The notes: generated from the sequence alone by a model not told the origin. Counted from the first letter of the stretch, positions 8,739-17,731 are shown. The stretch is DNA of 43,493 bases from Streptomyces sp. CBMA123 (GCF_014596465.1 NZ_MECK01000557.1:1-43493); one strand, 5' to 3'. Numbers and translations: made by a program.

Positions 8739-9002
8739 GTGCGAACTGTTGACATGCCGACGACGGTGCAGGGGATGGGGCGGGCCGAACTTCTCAGGCT
8801 GCCGGCGGCCATCGACCTCGACACCGCCAACCGGGCCATCGGCCTCGGGCGGAGCAAGGGCTACGAGCTGGCCCGCCTCGGCGCCTACCCCTGCCGGGTC
8901 CTGCGGCTGGGCAAGAAGTACCGCGTGATCACAGCGGACCTTCTGCGCCTGCTTGGCATCGACGGGGCGCTCGGCGAAGGTTCGGCGGCTGATGCAGCTT
9001 GA
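8739..9002 (+). CDS. Excisionase-like small DNA-binding protein
   Basis: The product (87 aa) has a MerR/excisionase-type winged-helix: DTANRAIGLGRSKGYELAR, then CRVLRLGKKYRVITADLLRLL, the pattern of a helix-turn-helix followed by a wing and a short helix. Such proteins bend DNA at att sites and favour excision. GTG 8739 has GGAG 5 nt upstream; ATG 8754 and ATG 8775 are alternative starts. It diverges from the XRE-int operon, and the gap between them contains a GC-rich hairpin (CCCCC-TTCC-GGGGG at about 8704-8717). Confidence 0.7.
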   Translation: MRTVDMPTTVQGMGRAELLRLPAAIDLDTANRAIGLGRSKGYELARLGAYPCRVLRLGKKYRVITADLLRLLGIDGALGEGSAADAA

Positions 9003-9091
9003 CGTGGTGAGAGCCCGATCCACAAGCCTGTCTGCCGTGGGCGTACTTGCCCGATTGGAGTGGATCTTCCAGCGGCATGACCATACGTTCG

Positions 9092-9125
9092 TGGTCCCTC
9101 GGCGGCCGAGGCCGCTGAGGGACCA
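9092..9125 (+). terminator. Strong hairpin after the excisionase-like gene
   Basis: TGGTCCCTC (9092-9100) pairs with GAGGGACCA (9117-9125), and the stem continues through a G-T pair and GCGGC/GCCGC around a CGAG loop. There is no T run. A second, weaker hairpin (9200-9228) lies downstream. Both sit in the 303-bp gap between the xis-like and DUF3631 genes, which holds no other gene I can see. Confidence 0.55.
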
Positions 9126-9305
9126 CCGCCAAGGTGCAAGCAGTCCCTGCGAGTTGAGAGGGCCAGGATCTCCGGCCCGACCGCCCCAGGGCGCACGAAG
9201 GCCCCCGGTGCTGCGAACACCGAGGGCCAGGCGAAGTCCTTACCCACGACCTTCATCCGCGGCGCGCGACGGATCAGGTCCCGCGTCCCAGTCTGGAGCT
9301 TCAGC

Positions 9306-10637
9306 ATGGAGTCTACGTCCCACCAGCCCGATCCGGCAGCTACCAACGCGAGTTGGCCGGCGGTCGCCAAGCCCGGCGAGCCCGGATCCTTCCTGCCGGG
9401 CCAACAGTCGAAGCCTGTGTCCACAGCCTGTGGACACGCCACGGAGGCTGCACCGGTCGAGCCCGCCGTCCCGGACGGGACCGACCTGATACCCGACACC
9501 GAGGCGACCGAGGGCGCCGACCTGCTCGCGCAGTTGAGGGCCCAGATCGCGAAGTTCGTGATCCTTCCCTCCGAGCAGGCCCTGGACGCTGCCACGCTGT
9601 GGGTCGCCGCGACCCACCTGCAGGGTTCGTGGCAGCACGCCCCGCGCCTGGCCGTGGTCGGCCCGGCCAAGCGCTGCGGCAAGTCCCGCCTGCTCGACGT
9701 GCTCACCGAGACGGTGCACCAGCCGGTGCTGACGGTGAACTCGACTCCGGCCGCCGTGTTCCGCTCGATCACCGAGGAGCCGCCCACCCTTCTGGTGGAC
9801 GAGGCGGACACGATTTTCGGCAGCCCGAAGATGGCAGAGAAGAACGAGGAGATGCGCGGGCTGCTCAACGCCGGGCACCAGCGCGACCGCTACGTGCTGC
9901 GGGTCGTCGGCAACGACCACACCCCGCGCCGCTTCCACACCTTCGCCATGGCGGCCATCGCCGGCATCGGCGACCTGCCCGACACGATCATGGACCGCTC
10001 GATCGTGATCCGGATGCGCCGCCGTGCCGAGGGCGAAAGCGTCGCCCCGTACCGCACCAAGCGCGACAGCCCCGCCCTGCATGCGATTCGCGACAAGATC
10101 GCCCGCTGGGCGGCGCCGCTCGCCGACCGGGCCCTGTGCCTGGAGCCCTCCATGCCGGTCGAGGACCGCGCGGCCGACACCTGGGAGCCCCTGGTGATCG
10201 TCGCCGACCTTGCCGGAGGCCCCTGGCCCCGCCGTGCCCGCCAGGCGTGCAGGCGCATGGTCGACGCCGAGGTCCAGGCGGAGGAGGACAACCCCGGCGG
10301 CGCGCGGATCCTCGCCGACATCCGCCGGATCTTCCATGCCGCCAGCGAGCCGGAGCCGGACAGCATGACCACCGGCCAGCTGCTGTTCGCGCTCAACGGC
10401 AACGAGGAGGCGCCGTGGGCGGAGTCGGCCCGAGGCGGGCTGACCCCGCGCGCACTCGGCGCGATGCTCCGCGAGTTCGGCATCATCTCCGGCAACGTGC
10501 GCCTCGGCGACGGAACCCAGCGCAAGGGCTACACGCGCCACAAGTTCCTCGACGCATGGCGCCGTTACTGCCCCACCGTCCACCCCGTCACCCTCACGGC
10601 CACGGACGAGAGCGCGGGCACGGGCGGCAGAGCCTGA
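9306..10637 (+). CDS. DUF3631 P-loop ATPase, probable replication protein of the element
   Basis: The product (443 aa) has a Walker A motif GPAKRCGKSRLL, a Walker B motif LLVDEADTIF and a following arginine-rich segment (DTIMDRSIVIRMRRR), the layout of DUF3631 proteins found in actinomycete plasmids and integrative elements. These are thought to act in replication as primase/helicase-related ATPases. The first 75 residues look disordered. The C-terminal 100 residues (LTPRALGAMLREFG ... GYTRHKFLDAWRRY) match the winged-helix end of this family. ATG 9306 is preceded by GGAG at 7 nt. The downstream spacer is full of repeated motifs, as expected next to a replication gene. Confidence 0.8.
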   Translation: MESTSHQPDPAATNASWPAVAKPGEPGSFLPGQQSKPVSTACGHATEAAPVEPAVPDGTDLIPDTEATEGADLLAQLRAQIAKFVILPSEQALDAATLWVAATHLQGSWQHAPRLAVVGPAKRCGKSRLLDVLTETVHQPVLTVNSTPAAVFRSITEEPPTLLVDEADTIFGSPKMAEKNEEMRGLLNAGHQRDRYVLRVVGNDHTPRRFHTFAMAAIAGIGDLPDTIMDRSIVIRMRRRAEGESVAPYRTKRDSPALHAIRDKIARWAAPLADRALCLEPSMPVEDRAADTWEPLVIVADLAGGPWPRRARQACRRMVDAEVQAEEDNPGGARILADIRRIFHAASEPEPDSMTTGQLLFALNGNEEAPWAESARGGLTPRALGAMLREFGIISGNVRLGDGTQRKGYTRHKFLDAWRRYCPTVHPVTLTATDESAGTGGRA

Positions 10638-10652
10638 CGAGCCTCCCCGAAC

Positions 10653-11072
10653 TGCCGTCCCTGCCGTCCCTGCCGTAACAGCGCAGGTCACAGCACCTGC
10701 CGCCGGGACGGAACGGCCTCCCAAGACGGAAACGCTCCCGCACTGGGGACGGCAGCACCCCGACTGCAAGACGGCACGTGGGACGGCAACCGCCCCACCC
10801 CGCCACCGGCCCGCCGCCGCCCGAACCTCGGCGCGAGCGGCGGGCCAACCCCGGGACGGGAAGCACATCCGTCTTGTGCCGTCCCTGCCGTCCCTGCCGT
10901 AAAACCGCAGGTCAAAGGCCATGCCGCCGGGACGGATACGAGTCCCAAGACGGATACCGCACCGTCCCGAACCCGACCACCGCCGCGTCCACGGCACCAC
11001 CCGGGCAGCCGGACCCGCCCCCAGCCCAGAGCCCGTCTCGCAGCCCCAAGACGGCAAGACGGCAAAGACGGC
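10653..11072. repeat. Iteron-like repeat block, possible replication origin
   Basis: The 481-bp gap between the DUF3631 and DUF2637 genes is packed with TGCCGTCCC/GGGACGGCA-like motifs in both orientations, more than fifteen copies of the GACGG core. A block starting with two TGCCGTCCC units and TGCCGTAA occurs at 10653 and again at 10877, and the similarity continues for about 90 bp through CGCAGGTCA, GCCGCCGGGACGGA and CCCAAGACGGA. A third cluster (AGACGGCA repeated three times) lies at 11049-11072. This looks like an iteron array. The origin role is inferred. Confidence 0.6.
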
Positions 11073-11118
11073 AATCCCACAAACCACCACCGCCCGACCC
11101 GCGAGGACCACCTTCCGT

Positions 11119-11937
11119 ATGACCGCCACCACCCCACCGCGTCTGCCCCGCCCGGACGCCGTCCTCGTACAGGCCGCCATCGCTGGCGCCCTGTCCTTTG
11201 CCCACCTCCACGACATCGCCGAAGCCGCCGGACAACACGGCTGGAAAGCCTGGGCCTACCCCGTCTCGGTCGACCTGCTGCTCGTCGCCGCCTGGCACCG
11301 CATGCGTACCCTGCGCACCACCGGACGCCCGGCCGGCACCGCCTGGACCTGGTTCGCCATCGCCCTGACCGCCTCCCTCGGCGCGAACGTCGCCACCGCC
11401 GGACTCCTCGACCTCGCCCATGTCCCCGCCTGGCTGCGGATCCTGGTCGCCGGATGGCCCGCCCTCGCCTTCTTCGGCGGCACCCTCCTCGCCCACAACA
11501 CCACCGCGACCGAGGTCGCCACCAAACCGAGGCCCGCCGAGGACGAACTCCCGCTCCGCGAAAACCCCGAGCCCACCCTGGCAGCCCCGCCCGTACGAGA
11601 GGCGGAGCAGGACTGTCCGTCCAGCCCCACGCCGGTCACAGAGCGCAGGGATGACGGCCCAGCCTTCGACGAAGAGTCAGTCGCGCCTCGCAAGCGCACC
11701 GGACGCCCACCGGCGAAGACCATGGACCAGCTCGTGGAGATGATGCGGCCGGTCGTCACCGAGCACGGCGTCAGCGTCGCCGTGGTCGAGAAGGCTCTCA
11801 GCGACGCCGGGATTCCGATCAGCAGCAAGCGCCGGACGGCGCTGATGACGCTCCTGCGGGATGAGCAGGCCGACCTTCAGCCCGAGAACGCCGACCGCGA
11901 GCCTGAGCAGGCGCGTGAGCACCCGGTGCCCGCCTGA
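11119..11937 (+). CDS. DUF2637 (SpdB-like) membrane protein
   Basis: The product (272 aa) has three to four membrane segments in its first 135 residues (LVQAAIAGALSFAHLHDIA, YPVSVDLLLVAAW, WFAIALTASLGANVATAGLL, LVAGWPALAFFGGTLLA). This is the DUF2637 pattern seen beside DUF3631 and relaxase genes on Streptomyces plasmids, where it is linked to plasmid spread. A charged linker leads to a C-terminal region (RTGRPPAKTMDQL ... SSKRRTALMTLL) that looks like a winged-helix DNA-binding domain. ATG 11119 was chosen because the membrane core begins soon after it; the open frame extends upstream into the repeat block without sensible sequence. Confidence 0.75.
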   Translation: MTATTPPRLPRPDAVLVQAAIAGALSFAHLHDIAEAAGQHGWKAWAYPVSVDLLLVAAWHRMRTLRTTGRPAGTAWTWFAIALTASLGANVATAGLLDLAHVPAWLRILVAGWPALAFFGGTLLAHNTTATEVATKPRPAEDELPLRENPEPTLAAPPVREAEQDCPSSPTPVTERRDDGPAFDEESVAPRKRTGRPPAKTMDQLVEMMRPVVTEHGVSVAVVEKALSDAGIPISSKRRTALMTLLRDEQADLQPENADREPEQAREHPVPA

Positions 11938-11957
11938 CATGCCACCGCTCCATGGGT

Positions 11958-12054
11958 GGCCGCCCGCCAATGACCCGCACGGCGTCTGGCGGGCGGCCTC
12001 TTCACCGCCAAGTGGTCTGGCGGATGTCCACCTCGTGGTCAGCAAGATCCGCCA
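11958..12054. other. Inverted repeats before mobC, candidate oriT
   Basis: Two inverted repeats lie in the 233-bp gap upstream of the MobC-like gene: GGCCGCCCGCCA at 11958-11969 with its exact complement at 11987-11998 (17-nt loop), and TGGCGGAT at 12018-12025 with its complement at 12047-12054. Transfer origins usually lie beside the relaxase operon and contain such repeats. The first could instead terminate the DUF2637 transcript. Confidence 0.4.
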
Positions 12055-12170
12055 AAGGACCGGATCACTCTTCCGCCGAACCGCTCGCCGCCCGAACCGG
12101 TTCGTGCGCCGCGTTCGCATCCCGCTCGCACCACAGCACCTCGACGCCCCCGCGACAGGAGATCAGCCCC

Positions 12171-12905
12171 GTGACCGACACCCATCACCCCCACGGCACC
12201 ACCGGCGAGAGCGCGAAGGAGAGGAAGAAGTCCCACACCGTGAAGGGTCTTTGGCAGTGGGCGTTCGGCAACCGAGCCCCTGGCGGAGCCAGTAGTACCG
12301 CGAGTCCGACTCGTGGCCGGACTCGCGGGATCCCCGCCCCAGGGGTGGCGGAGAAGGCCCGGCGCGAGGGCGCGCCGGGCCAGGAGGTCGGAGCCGAGGG
12401 CGGCCCCGACCCGGACAAGCTCCTTGCCGTCCAACAGCAGATCCTCGCCGACGTCCGCCCGACCGAGACCGACAACGAATCCTCCGACCACAGCGCCGCC
12501 GATGATGCCGAGCCGAAGAACCGCCGCTACACCGGCACCAAGCGCGAAGAGCGCGTCGGCCCTCTGCGGTTCGAATCCGAGGAAGAGCCTCGGCTGCGTG
12601 CTGCTGCCACCGCCAACGGCTACCGCGGCCTGTCCGGGTTCGCCGCCGACGTCGTCTTGGCCTTCATAGCCGGCCGGTTCTTCATCGACCTGCCCCTGGC
12701 GGAAGAACGCCGACTCATCCACGAGTTCCGCGCCCGCGTCCTGCGCCAGATCAGCGGTATCGCCAGCAACGTCAATCAGATCGCCCGAGCCCTCAACGGC
12801 GGATACGAGCCCCCAGTCGACATCCGCCGCACCCTCGACGAACTGCACGGCCTGCTCACTGAGATCGCCGAGGCCCTTCGCCAGCCCGCCAGCCAGGAAG
12901 GCTGA
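12171..12905 (+). CDS. MobC-like mobilization accessory protein
   Basis: The product (244 aa) has a disordered, charged first half and a conserved C-terminal region: RVGPLRFESEEEPRLRAAA as a ribbon-helix-helix-like start, then GLSGFAADVVLAFIAGRF, and the MobC signature LRQISGIASNVNQIARALN followed by a helical tail. MobC proteins help the relaxase open oriT. GTG 12171 has AGGAG 9 nt upstream; the longer open frame before it has no family-like sequence. The relaxase follows after 8 nt, so the two form an operon. Confidence 0.8.
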   Translation: MTDTHHPHGTTGESAKERKKSHTVKGLWQWAFGNRAPGGASSTASPTRGRTRGIPAPGVAEKARREGAPGQEVGAEGGPDPDKLLAVQQQILADVRPTETDNESSDHSAADDAEPKNRRYTGTKREERVGPLRFESEEEPRLRAAATANGYRGLSGFAADVVLAFIAGRFFIDLPLAEERRLIHEFRARVLRQISGIASNVNQIARALNGGYEPPVDIRRTLDELHGLLTEIAEALRQPASQEG

Positions 12906-12913
12906 ACACTGCC

Positions 12914-14650
12914 GTGATCGCACCCATCAAGAACCCCGGCTCCAACACCCGCGGCCTGCTCGCCTACCTCTACGGACCCGGCCGCCACGACGAGCACCGC
13001 GACCCGCACATCGTCGCCGGCTTCGCCATGCTCGCCATGCCCGACCCCGGCCGCGACGAGAACGCCACCCTCTCCCAGCTCGCCCGCTACCTCGACGAGC
13101 CCGTCCACCTGCGCAACAGCGAGCCCGGCAAGAAGCTCACCGACCACGTCTGGCATTGCCCCGTACGCGCCGCACCCGAGGACCGCTACCTCTCCGACGC
13201 CGAATGGGGCGAGATTGCTGAGCGCATCGTCCGGGCCGCCGGCATCGCCCCCGACAGCGACGACCTTGCGTGTCGCTGGATCGCCGTGCGCCACGCGGAC
13301 GACCACATCCATATCCTCGCCACCACCGTCCGCGAGGACGGCCGCCGCCCCAAGCTCCACAACAGCGGCCAGCGCGTCGGCGCCGAGTGCCGCGAGATCG
13401 AGAAGGACTATGGCCTGCGTCAGCTCGGCACCGGCGACCGGACTGCGGAACGCCGCCCCACCCAGGCCGAGATGCACAAAGCCAAGCGACTCGGCTGGGA
13501 ACAGACCAGCCGCGAGTGGCTCCAGGACCGCATCCGCGCCGCCATCCCCCACACGAGCAACGCGGAGGAACTTCTCGCCTACCTCCAGGCCGATGGCGTC
13601 GAGGTCAAGATCCTCCGCTTCCCGTCCGGCGACCTTCGGGGCTACTCCGTCGCCCGCCCCGGCGACCTGAAGGCCGACGGGCAGCCGAACTTCATTCCGG
13701 GCGGGAAGATCGCCCCCGACCTGTCCCTGCTGAAGCTCCAAGCCCTCCTCGTGGCCAGCAAGCCGGAAGAGCACCCCACCGCCCGCCGCAACAAGCCCGC
13801 CACCCCCTGGCAGCACGCCACCAACGCCCTCGACACCTTCACCACCGACCACGACACCACCGACGACAGCGGCGATGCGCGTGCGCAGGCTCACATCACC
13901 GCCCTCGGTGAACTGATCGAGGCCACCGCCCAGATCGCGCCCCACGACCTGCGCGCCGAACTCCGAGCAGCAGCAAAGACCTTCGCCCGCGCCCAGCGCT
14001 CCCAGATCAGCGCCGACCACACGGCGGCCTCTGGCCTGCGCCACGCCGCCCGCGACCTCGTGCACGCCGGCAGCGGCAAGGACGGAAGCACCCTCGCCGT
14101 CCTCGTCGCGGCCCTCGTCTGGGCCGCGATCCTCTCCCAGCGCTGGCACACCGCGAAGGGCCACGCCCAGCAGGCCGAAGCCGCCCGCCGAACCGTCCAG
14201 CACCTCCAGACCGCCTACGACCAGGCCGCCGCCGACCAGCTCGCCTTCCTCGTCCAACGCCAGCCCAAGGAACAGACCCGCAACACCCTCGCCAACGACG
14301 TCCGCGCCGCCATCCCCAACCACGCGACGCGGATCCTCGCCGACCCCAACTGGCCCGCCCTCGCCACCGTCCTCGCCGACGCCGAAGCCGGCGGCTATAT
14401 ACCCCACCAGCTCCTCACCGAGGCCGCCGCCCGCCGCGAACTCGGCAGCGCCCGCCTGCCCGCCAAGGTCCTCATCGCTCGCATCCAGCACACCAGCTAC
14501 AACCCCGCACCCAACCGCACCGTCGAAGCCGCGCTCTTGCGCTCGCCTGCCACCCCGACCGTCCGCCACCACACCGCCAACCCGACGACCGTCACCCTGC
14601 CCACCAAGACCGCCCTGCAGCGCCGCGGCACCCAGCCTCGACACCGGTGA
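12914..14650 (+). CDS. Relaxase (mobilization nuclease)
   Basis: The product (578 aa) would nick DNA at oriT and lead the strand during transfer. The N-terminal relaxase domain has candidate tyrosines Tyr18 and Tyr20 (LLAYLYGPGR) and the metal-binding histidine cluster RHADDHIHILAT (His127, His131, His133), the VirD2/MobA-type arrangement. Residues about 300-480 are alanine-rich helices, with a hydrophobic stretch LAVLVAALVWAAIL around 394-407. GTG 12914 begins MIAPIKNPGSNTRGL, typical for this family. The C-terminal tail is disordered. It is coupled to the MobC-like gene. Confidence 0.88.
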   Translation: MIAPIKNPGSNTRGLLAYLYGPGRHDEHRDPHIVAGFAMLAMPDPGRDENATLSQLARYLDEPVHLRNSEPGKKLTDHVWHCPVRAAPEDRYLSDAEWGEIAERIVRAAGIAPDSDDLACRWIAVRHADDHIHILATTVREDGRRPKLHNSGQRVGAECREIEKDYGLRQLGTGDRTAERRPTQAEMHKAKRLGWEQTSREWLQDRIRAAIPHTSNAEELLAYLQADGVEVKILRFPSGDLRGYSVARPGDLKADGQPNFIPGGKIAPDLSLLKLQALLVASKPEEHPTARRNKPATPWQHATNALDTFTTDHDTTDDSGDARAQAHITALGELIEATAQIAPHDLRAELRAAAKTFARAQRSQISADHTAASGLRHAARDLVHAGSGKDGSTLAVLVAALVWAAILSQRWHTAKGHAQQAEAARRTVQHLQTAYDQAAADQLAFLVQRQPKEQTRNTLANDVRAAIPNHATRILADPNWPALATVLADAEAGGYIPHQLLTEAAARRELGSARLPAKVLIARIQHTSYNPAPNRTVEAALLRSPATPTVRHHTANPTTVTLPTKTALQRRGTQPRHR

Positions 14651-14720
14651 CCATCAGCGACCGGAATCCGGCTGCCTGTTCGGTAGGTCAACGGCCCTGC
14701 CGAGGTGTCGGGGTGGTGTC

Positions 14721-14888
14721 ATGTGCGGCGGCCGGGAACCACCTCGGCCGCCGTGCGTCGTTTGTGCTTGCCGATCGTCACCCGACACCGAAGGGCTGCA
14801 CTTGCCCTGTCCCAGCACCGACTACGACCACCACCGCACCGTCCTTCCCTCGGTCGCCTGCACCATCTGCGGAGCGCTTCGCCCCTGA
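14721..14888 (+). CDS. Small cysteine-rich protein, possible zinc ribbon
   Basis: This 55-codon frame contains paired cysteines (CVVCAC at residues 12-17 and CTIC at 47-50) and His41-type residues nearby (DYDHHRT), suggesting a zinc-binding knot. ATG 14721 follows a G-rich stretch but lacks a well-spaced binding site. A second cysteine-rich stretch in another frame (RYACAICGDNYRKNQRYRC, about 14940-15000) continues beyond the stop, so one frame-shifted gene is also possible. I do not recognise a family. Confidence 0.35.
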   Translation: MCGGREPPRPPCVVCACRSSPDTEGLHLPCPSTDYDHHRTVLPSVACTICGALRP

Positions 14889-15301
14889 TCAGCACCGACG
14901 CTGGCAGCCCCGTATCTGCGGGCACCGCACCGGCATCGACCAGCGCTACGCCTGCGCCATCTGCGGGGACAACTACCGTAAGAACCAGCGCTACCGATGC
15001 GCGCTCCCTGACGCCTTCTGCGACTTCTTCGGCACGGCCGCCGACACCTCGCCCCGGCCGTCAGTCGGCGTACTCATCCGAGTATCCGACCGGGTACATG
15101 TGAACCGCTCGCCGGCGTGGGTCGCGTCGGTACGGGCAGGGTGAGGACACCTCGCTGGCGGCGATGGCGCCGACGACGACATGAGGACTACGGGTAGATC
15201 GGCGTGCTTCTGTAAAGCCGTGCTGGGTGAGGTCCCGGCGAACTACACTGCGACGCTGAGCTGGCAGAGGCGTACGACCTTTCGTAGAGGGTGGCCTAGC
15301 G
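14889..15301. other. Intergenic region without a firm gene
   Basis: The first third holds the out-of-frame cysteine-rich stretch described for the preceding small frame. The rest has no convincing gene. TACACT near 15245 could be a -10 box for the following gene, but no matching -35 was found. Confidence 0.3.
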
Positions 15302-16993
15302 ATGAGTGGAAAAGCTGACCCACCAAGCGAGGAACTGGTGGCCACGGCAGATGATGCACCGTATGAGGGCGCCATTGCCGCCCCCCTAGAGCGAGTTGTG
15401 GACGAGCTTGGGTCCGACTTGGTGGCCTACTTGTTCGGGTGTCAGCCGAGCGATCTCTCCTCGTACGCTTCGAGAGGGGTTCAACTTACGCAAGGCCAAC
15501 TCGCAGTCTTGGCTGACCTCGCGCATCTACGCACACAGCTCCCTGAAGGCGTTACCGTCAGGGACGTTGCGGTTGGGGTGCTGACGCAGTTTAATGACGA
15601 CGGAATTTCGATCGCCAGGACACTCCGTCTTATGTCCCTCAACAGTGAGTCCATACCGGCGGGACGCACCGAAGTCGAGAAGGCGCTTGTCCAGATCGCG
15701 CTTGATGCATATCCGGCTTTCTTGTTCCCGTTGGAGCCTGATCCGGTTCCGATTCCCGTGCCCATGCTGGATCTGGTCAATCGCCATGTCACGGCGCTAC
15801 TTTTTCGCCATCCCGCAGCTTCTCGGTTTTCGGACGCAGTGTTGCAGGATTCCGTCTTCAAGCAGGTCTTCACCTATGTGAATGAACATGTCGGCTACGT
15901 GGCCAACGTCTTTCGCAACACGGGCAATGGTGGCGGAGTGCAGCTGCCCATGCTTCCCGATATGCTCGTCCGCCACGCATGGGCCCAGATGGACAAAGAC
16001 GCCATCTCACCTGGCGATTTTGCGAAGAAGGTGCTGCAAGAGCTACACCTCGTGCGGGCTGTCTTTGCGGGAAAGAGTCGTTCAGCCACCGCGTTCGTAG
16101 GCTTGACTGGGGTTTTGCTACCGCCCGGCATCCAGCTGGCTGTGGGAAATATTCTGATTCGCTCGATAGAGGAAAAGGATAAGCAATTCATTCCTCCCGG
16201 TATCCAGGGAAAACTGGCTGGAACTGATGCGGCAGGTGTCACCACAACCATCAGCTACGAGGGCGACCTCGTCATGGAAACTGAATTCCCCTACAAGGTG
16301 CGCATCATCCCGGAGGGTATTGGTCTCAGCGACTGGCCCGAAGACTTGCAGCCGCCCAAGGAGATCGAGCAGGCACTTATCCGGCTCCGGTTCGCTATGC
16401 TTCTGGCGGTCGAACGTGAGGGCCACCGTCCCCAGATCGTGCCGACCTGGCGCATCTACGACGAGCCCATCAAGCAGGGGTTTTCGGCTTCCTGGAACGA
16501 CTCCCGGCGGACTCCCTCTCTCGTTCCCACTCAGCTCTCTGAAGAAGAAGTGACAGCCTGGCAAGAGTGGTACGAGCGGCTGTCAGACCCGTCGGCTGCG
16601 AAGATCGAGCTGGCAATGACCCGGATTCTCCGCGCGATTGCTGAACGGCGCGAACCGTCTGACGTGCTTATTGACTCCGTCATCGCTTGGGAGAACCTGT
16701 TTGGAACCAAGGAGGGAGAGCCAACCTTTCGCATCACGAGCTGCCTCGCCAAGTTGCTGTGCACGTCCGGGCCGGAGCGGCTTGAGCTGCGGCGTGAACT
16801 TGGAAAGATCTATGGGCTTCGAAGTGACATTGTGCATGGAGCCAGCAACCTAGAAGTGAAGCATCAACCGCGCTGCCAAGAGGCTCTGGATATAGCGATC
16901 AAAGCTATCAAAATCCTTGTGTCAGAGCGTCAGGATATCCTGGCGGAGAAAGACGGGGCCTTGCGCAGTGTCGCCCTCCTGCTTGGCGACTAA
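15302..16993 (+). CDS. Unknown protein with C-terminal HEPN-like RNase motif
   Basis: The product (563 aa) belongs to no family I can name as a whole. Residues about 32-105 (DELGSDLVAYLFGCQPSDLSSYASRG and beyond) look like the helix-turn-helix and helical part of Xre/MbcA-type antitoxins. The middle is mixed alpha/beta. The C-terminus (about 435-563) is helical and resembles ApeA-type HEPN domains, ending with IYGLRSDIVHG, where Arg507 and His512 form the RX4H motif of HEPN RNases. The DNA is visibly more A+T-rich than its neighbours. ATG 15302 has GAGGGTGG upstream. It stands alone between the relaxase and the cell-wall island; an abortive-infection role is inferred. Confidence 0.6.
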   Translation: MSGKADPPSEELVATADDAPYEGAIAAPLERVVDELGSDLVAYLFGCQPSDLSSYASRGVQLTQGQLAVLADLAHLRTQLPEGVTVRDVAVGVLTQFNDDGISIARTLRLMSLNSESIPAGRTEVEKALVQIALDAYPAFLFPLEPDPVPIPVPMLDLVNRHVTALLFRHPAASRFSDAVLQDSVFKQVFTYVNEHVGYVANVFRNTGNGGGVQLPMLPDMLVRHAWAQMDKDAISPGDFAKKVLQELHLVRAVFAGKSRSATAFVGLTGVLLPPGIQLAVGNILIRSIEEKDKQFIPPGIQGKLAGTDAAGVTTTISYEGDLVMETEFPYKVRIIPEGIGLSDWPEDLQPPKEIEQALIRLRFAMLLAVEREGHRPQIVPTWRIYDEPIKQGFSASWNDSRRTPSLVPTQLSEEEVTAWQEWYERLSDPSAAKIELAMTRILRAIAERREPSDVLIDSVIAWENLFGTKEGEPTFRITSCLAKLLCTSGPERLELRRELGKIYGLRSDIVHGASNLEVKHQPRCQEALDIAIKAIKILVSERQDILAEKDGALRSVALLLGD

Positions 16994-17141
16994 ATTACCT
17001 TGAGACGCCCATAAAAGTGGACGACTGCGAATTTCCACCAGGCGTGGCCTGGGATGTTAGATTCCGAGCCGGAATAAGTCGGTTTAGGTGCCAACGGTAC
17101 CGCGGGCGGCCGCCAGTTGGTGGTCGCCACAGTGTGTCCCG

Positions 17142-17555
17142 TCAGTTCTTGAGCACGATATCCAGGTATGCCTGCACTGGCTCGAAGATCCCGTACGGCA
17201 CGTACTCGGTGATCTCTGGAAGCGCCACCCACGCGAACGCGTCCAGCTCTCTCGTGTCTGTGACGACGGCCGTGCCGCTGATGATCTCGCAAGCCGTGTA
17301 CGACATCCATCGGCCAGTCTCTGGGTGGAGGCGCTCGCCGAGGACTTTGATGGCGGCCACCCTGAGTCCCGTCTCCTCCGCGGTCTCGCGGACAGCTGCG
17401 TCCTCGGGCGACTCACCCGGCTCGATCTTGCCTGCCGGGAACTGCCACGAGAGCCGGCCCTCGCTGACCCGCCGCCGCACCATCAGTACGCGGCCTTCGT
17501 GGACCACGATCGCGGCGGCGATGCCCGGACGGTCCTCCGCAGTCTGCTGTGTCAC
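17142..17555 (-). CDS. Nudix hydrolase
   Basis: The product (137 aa) has the complete Nudix box GKIEPGESPEDAAVRETAEETG, so it should hydrolyse a nucleoside diphosphate linked to another group; the substrate cannot be read from sequence. GTG 17555 is preceded by an excellent GGAGGAG at 6 nt, which decides this start over an upstream in-frame GTG-type start at 17621. It is transcribed in the same direction as the C39-like/PLP/Ddl operon, 176 bp downstream, and might act with it or be independent. Confidence 0.88.
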   Translation of the reverse strand: MTQQTAEDRPGIAAAIVVHEGRVLMVRRRVSEGRLSWQFPAGKIEPGESPEDAAVRETAEETGLRVAAIKVLGERLHPETGRWMSYTACEIISGTAVVTDTRELDAFAWVALPEITEYVPYGIFEPVQAYLDIVLKN

Positions 17556-17731
17556 GTTTGCTCCTCCAGGGGCGGCCAGGACGGGCGGACAGATGGTATC
17601 GGCGTCGGTGAAGCAAAGCACCGAGTTTCAAGAAGACACCTCGCGTCGATGTTTTCGATCAGCATCGTGCGAGGGCCGTTCACCCAACGAGCGAACGACC
17701 CAGCGTGATCGGCGGCGATCTGAAACTCTTT

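Noticed and set aside
8749..8754. TTGACA as a -35 box for the excisionase-like gene
   Set aside because: No -10 box follows at 16-18 nt, and the hexamer lies within the likely coding start.
12776..14644. 622-codon minus-strand frame opposite the relaxase
   Set aside because: Gly/Val/Ala-rich mirror of a clear relaxase gene.
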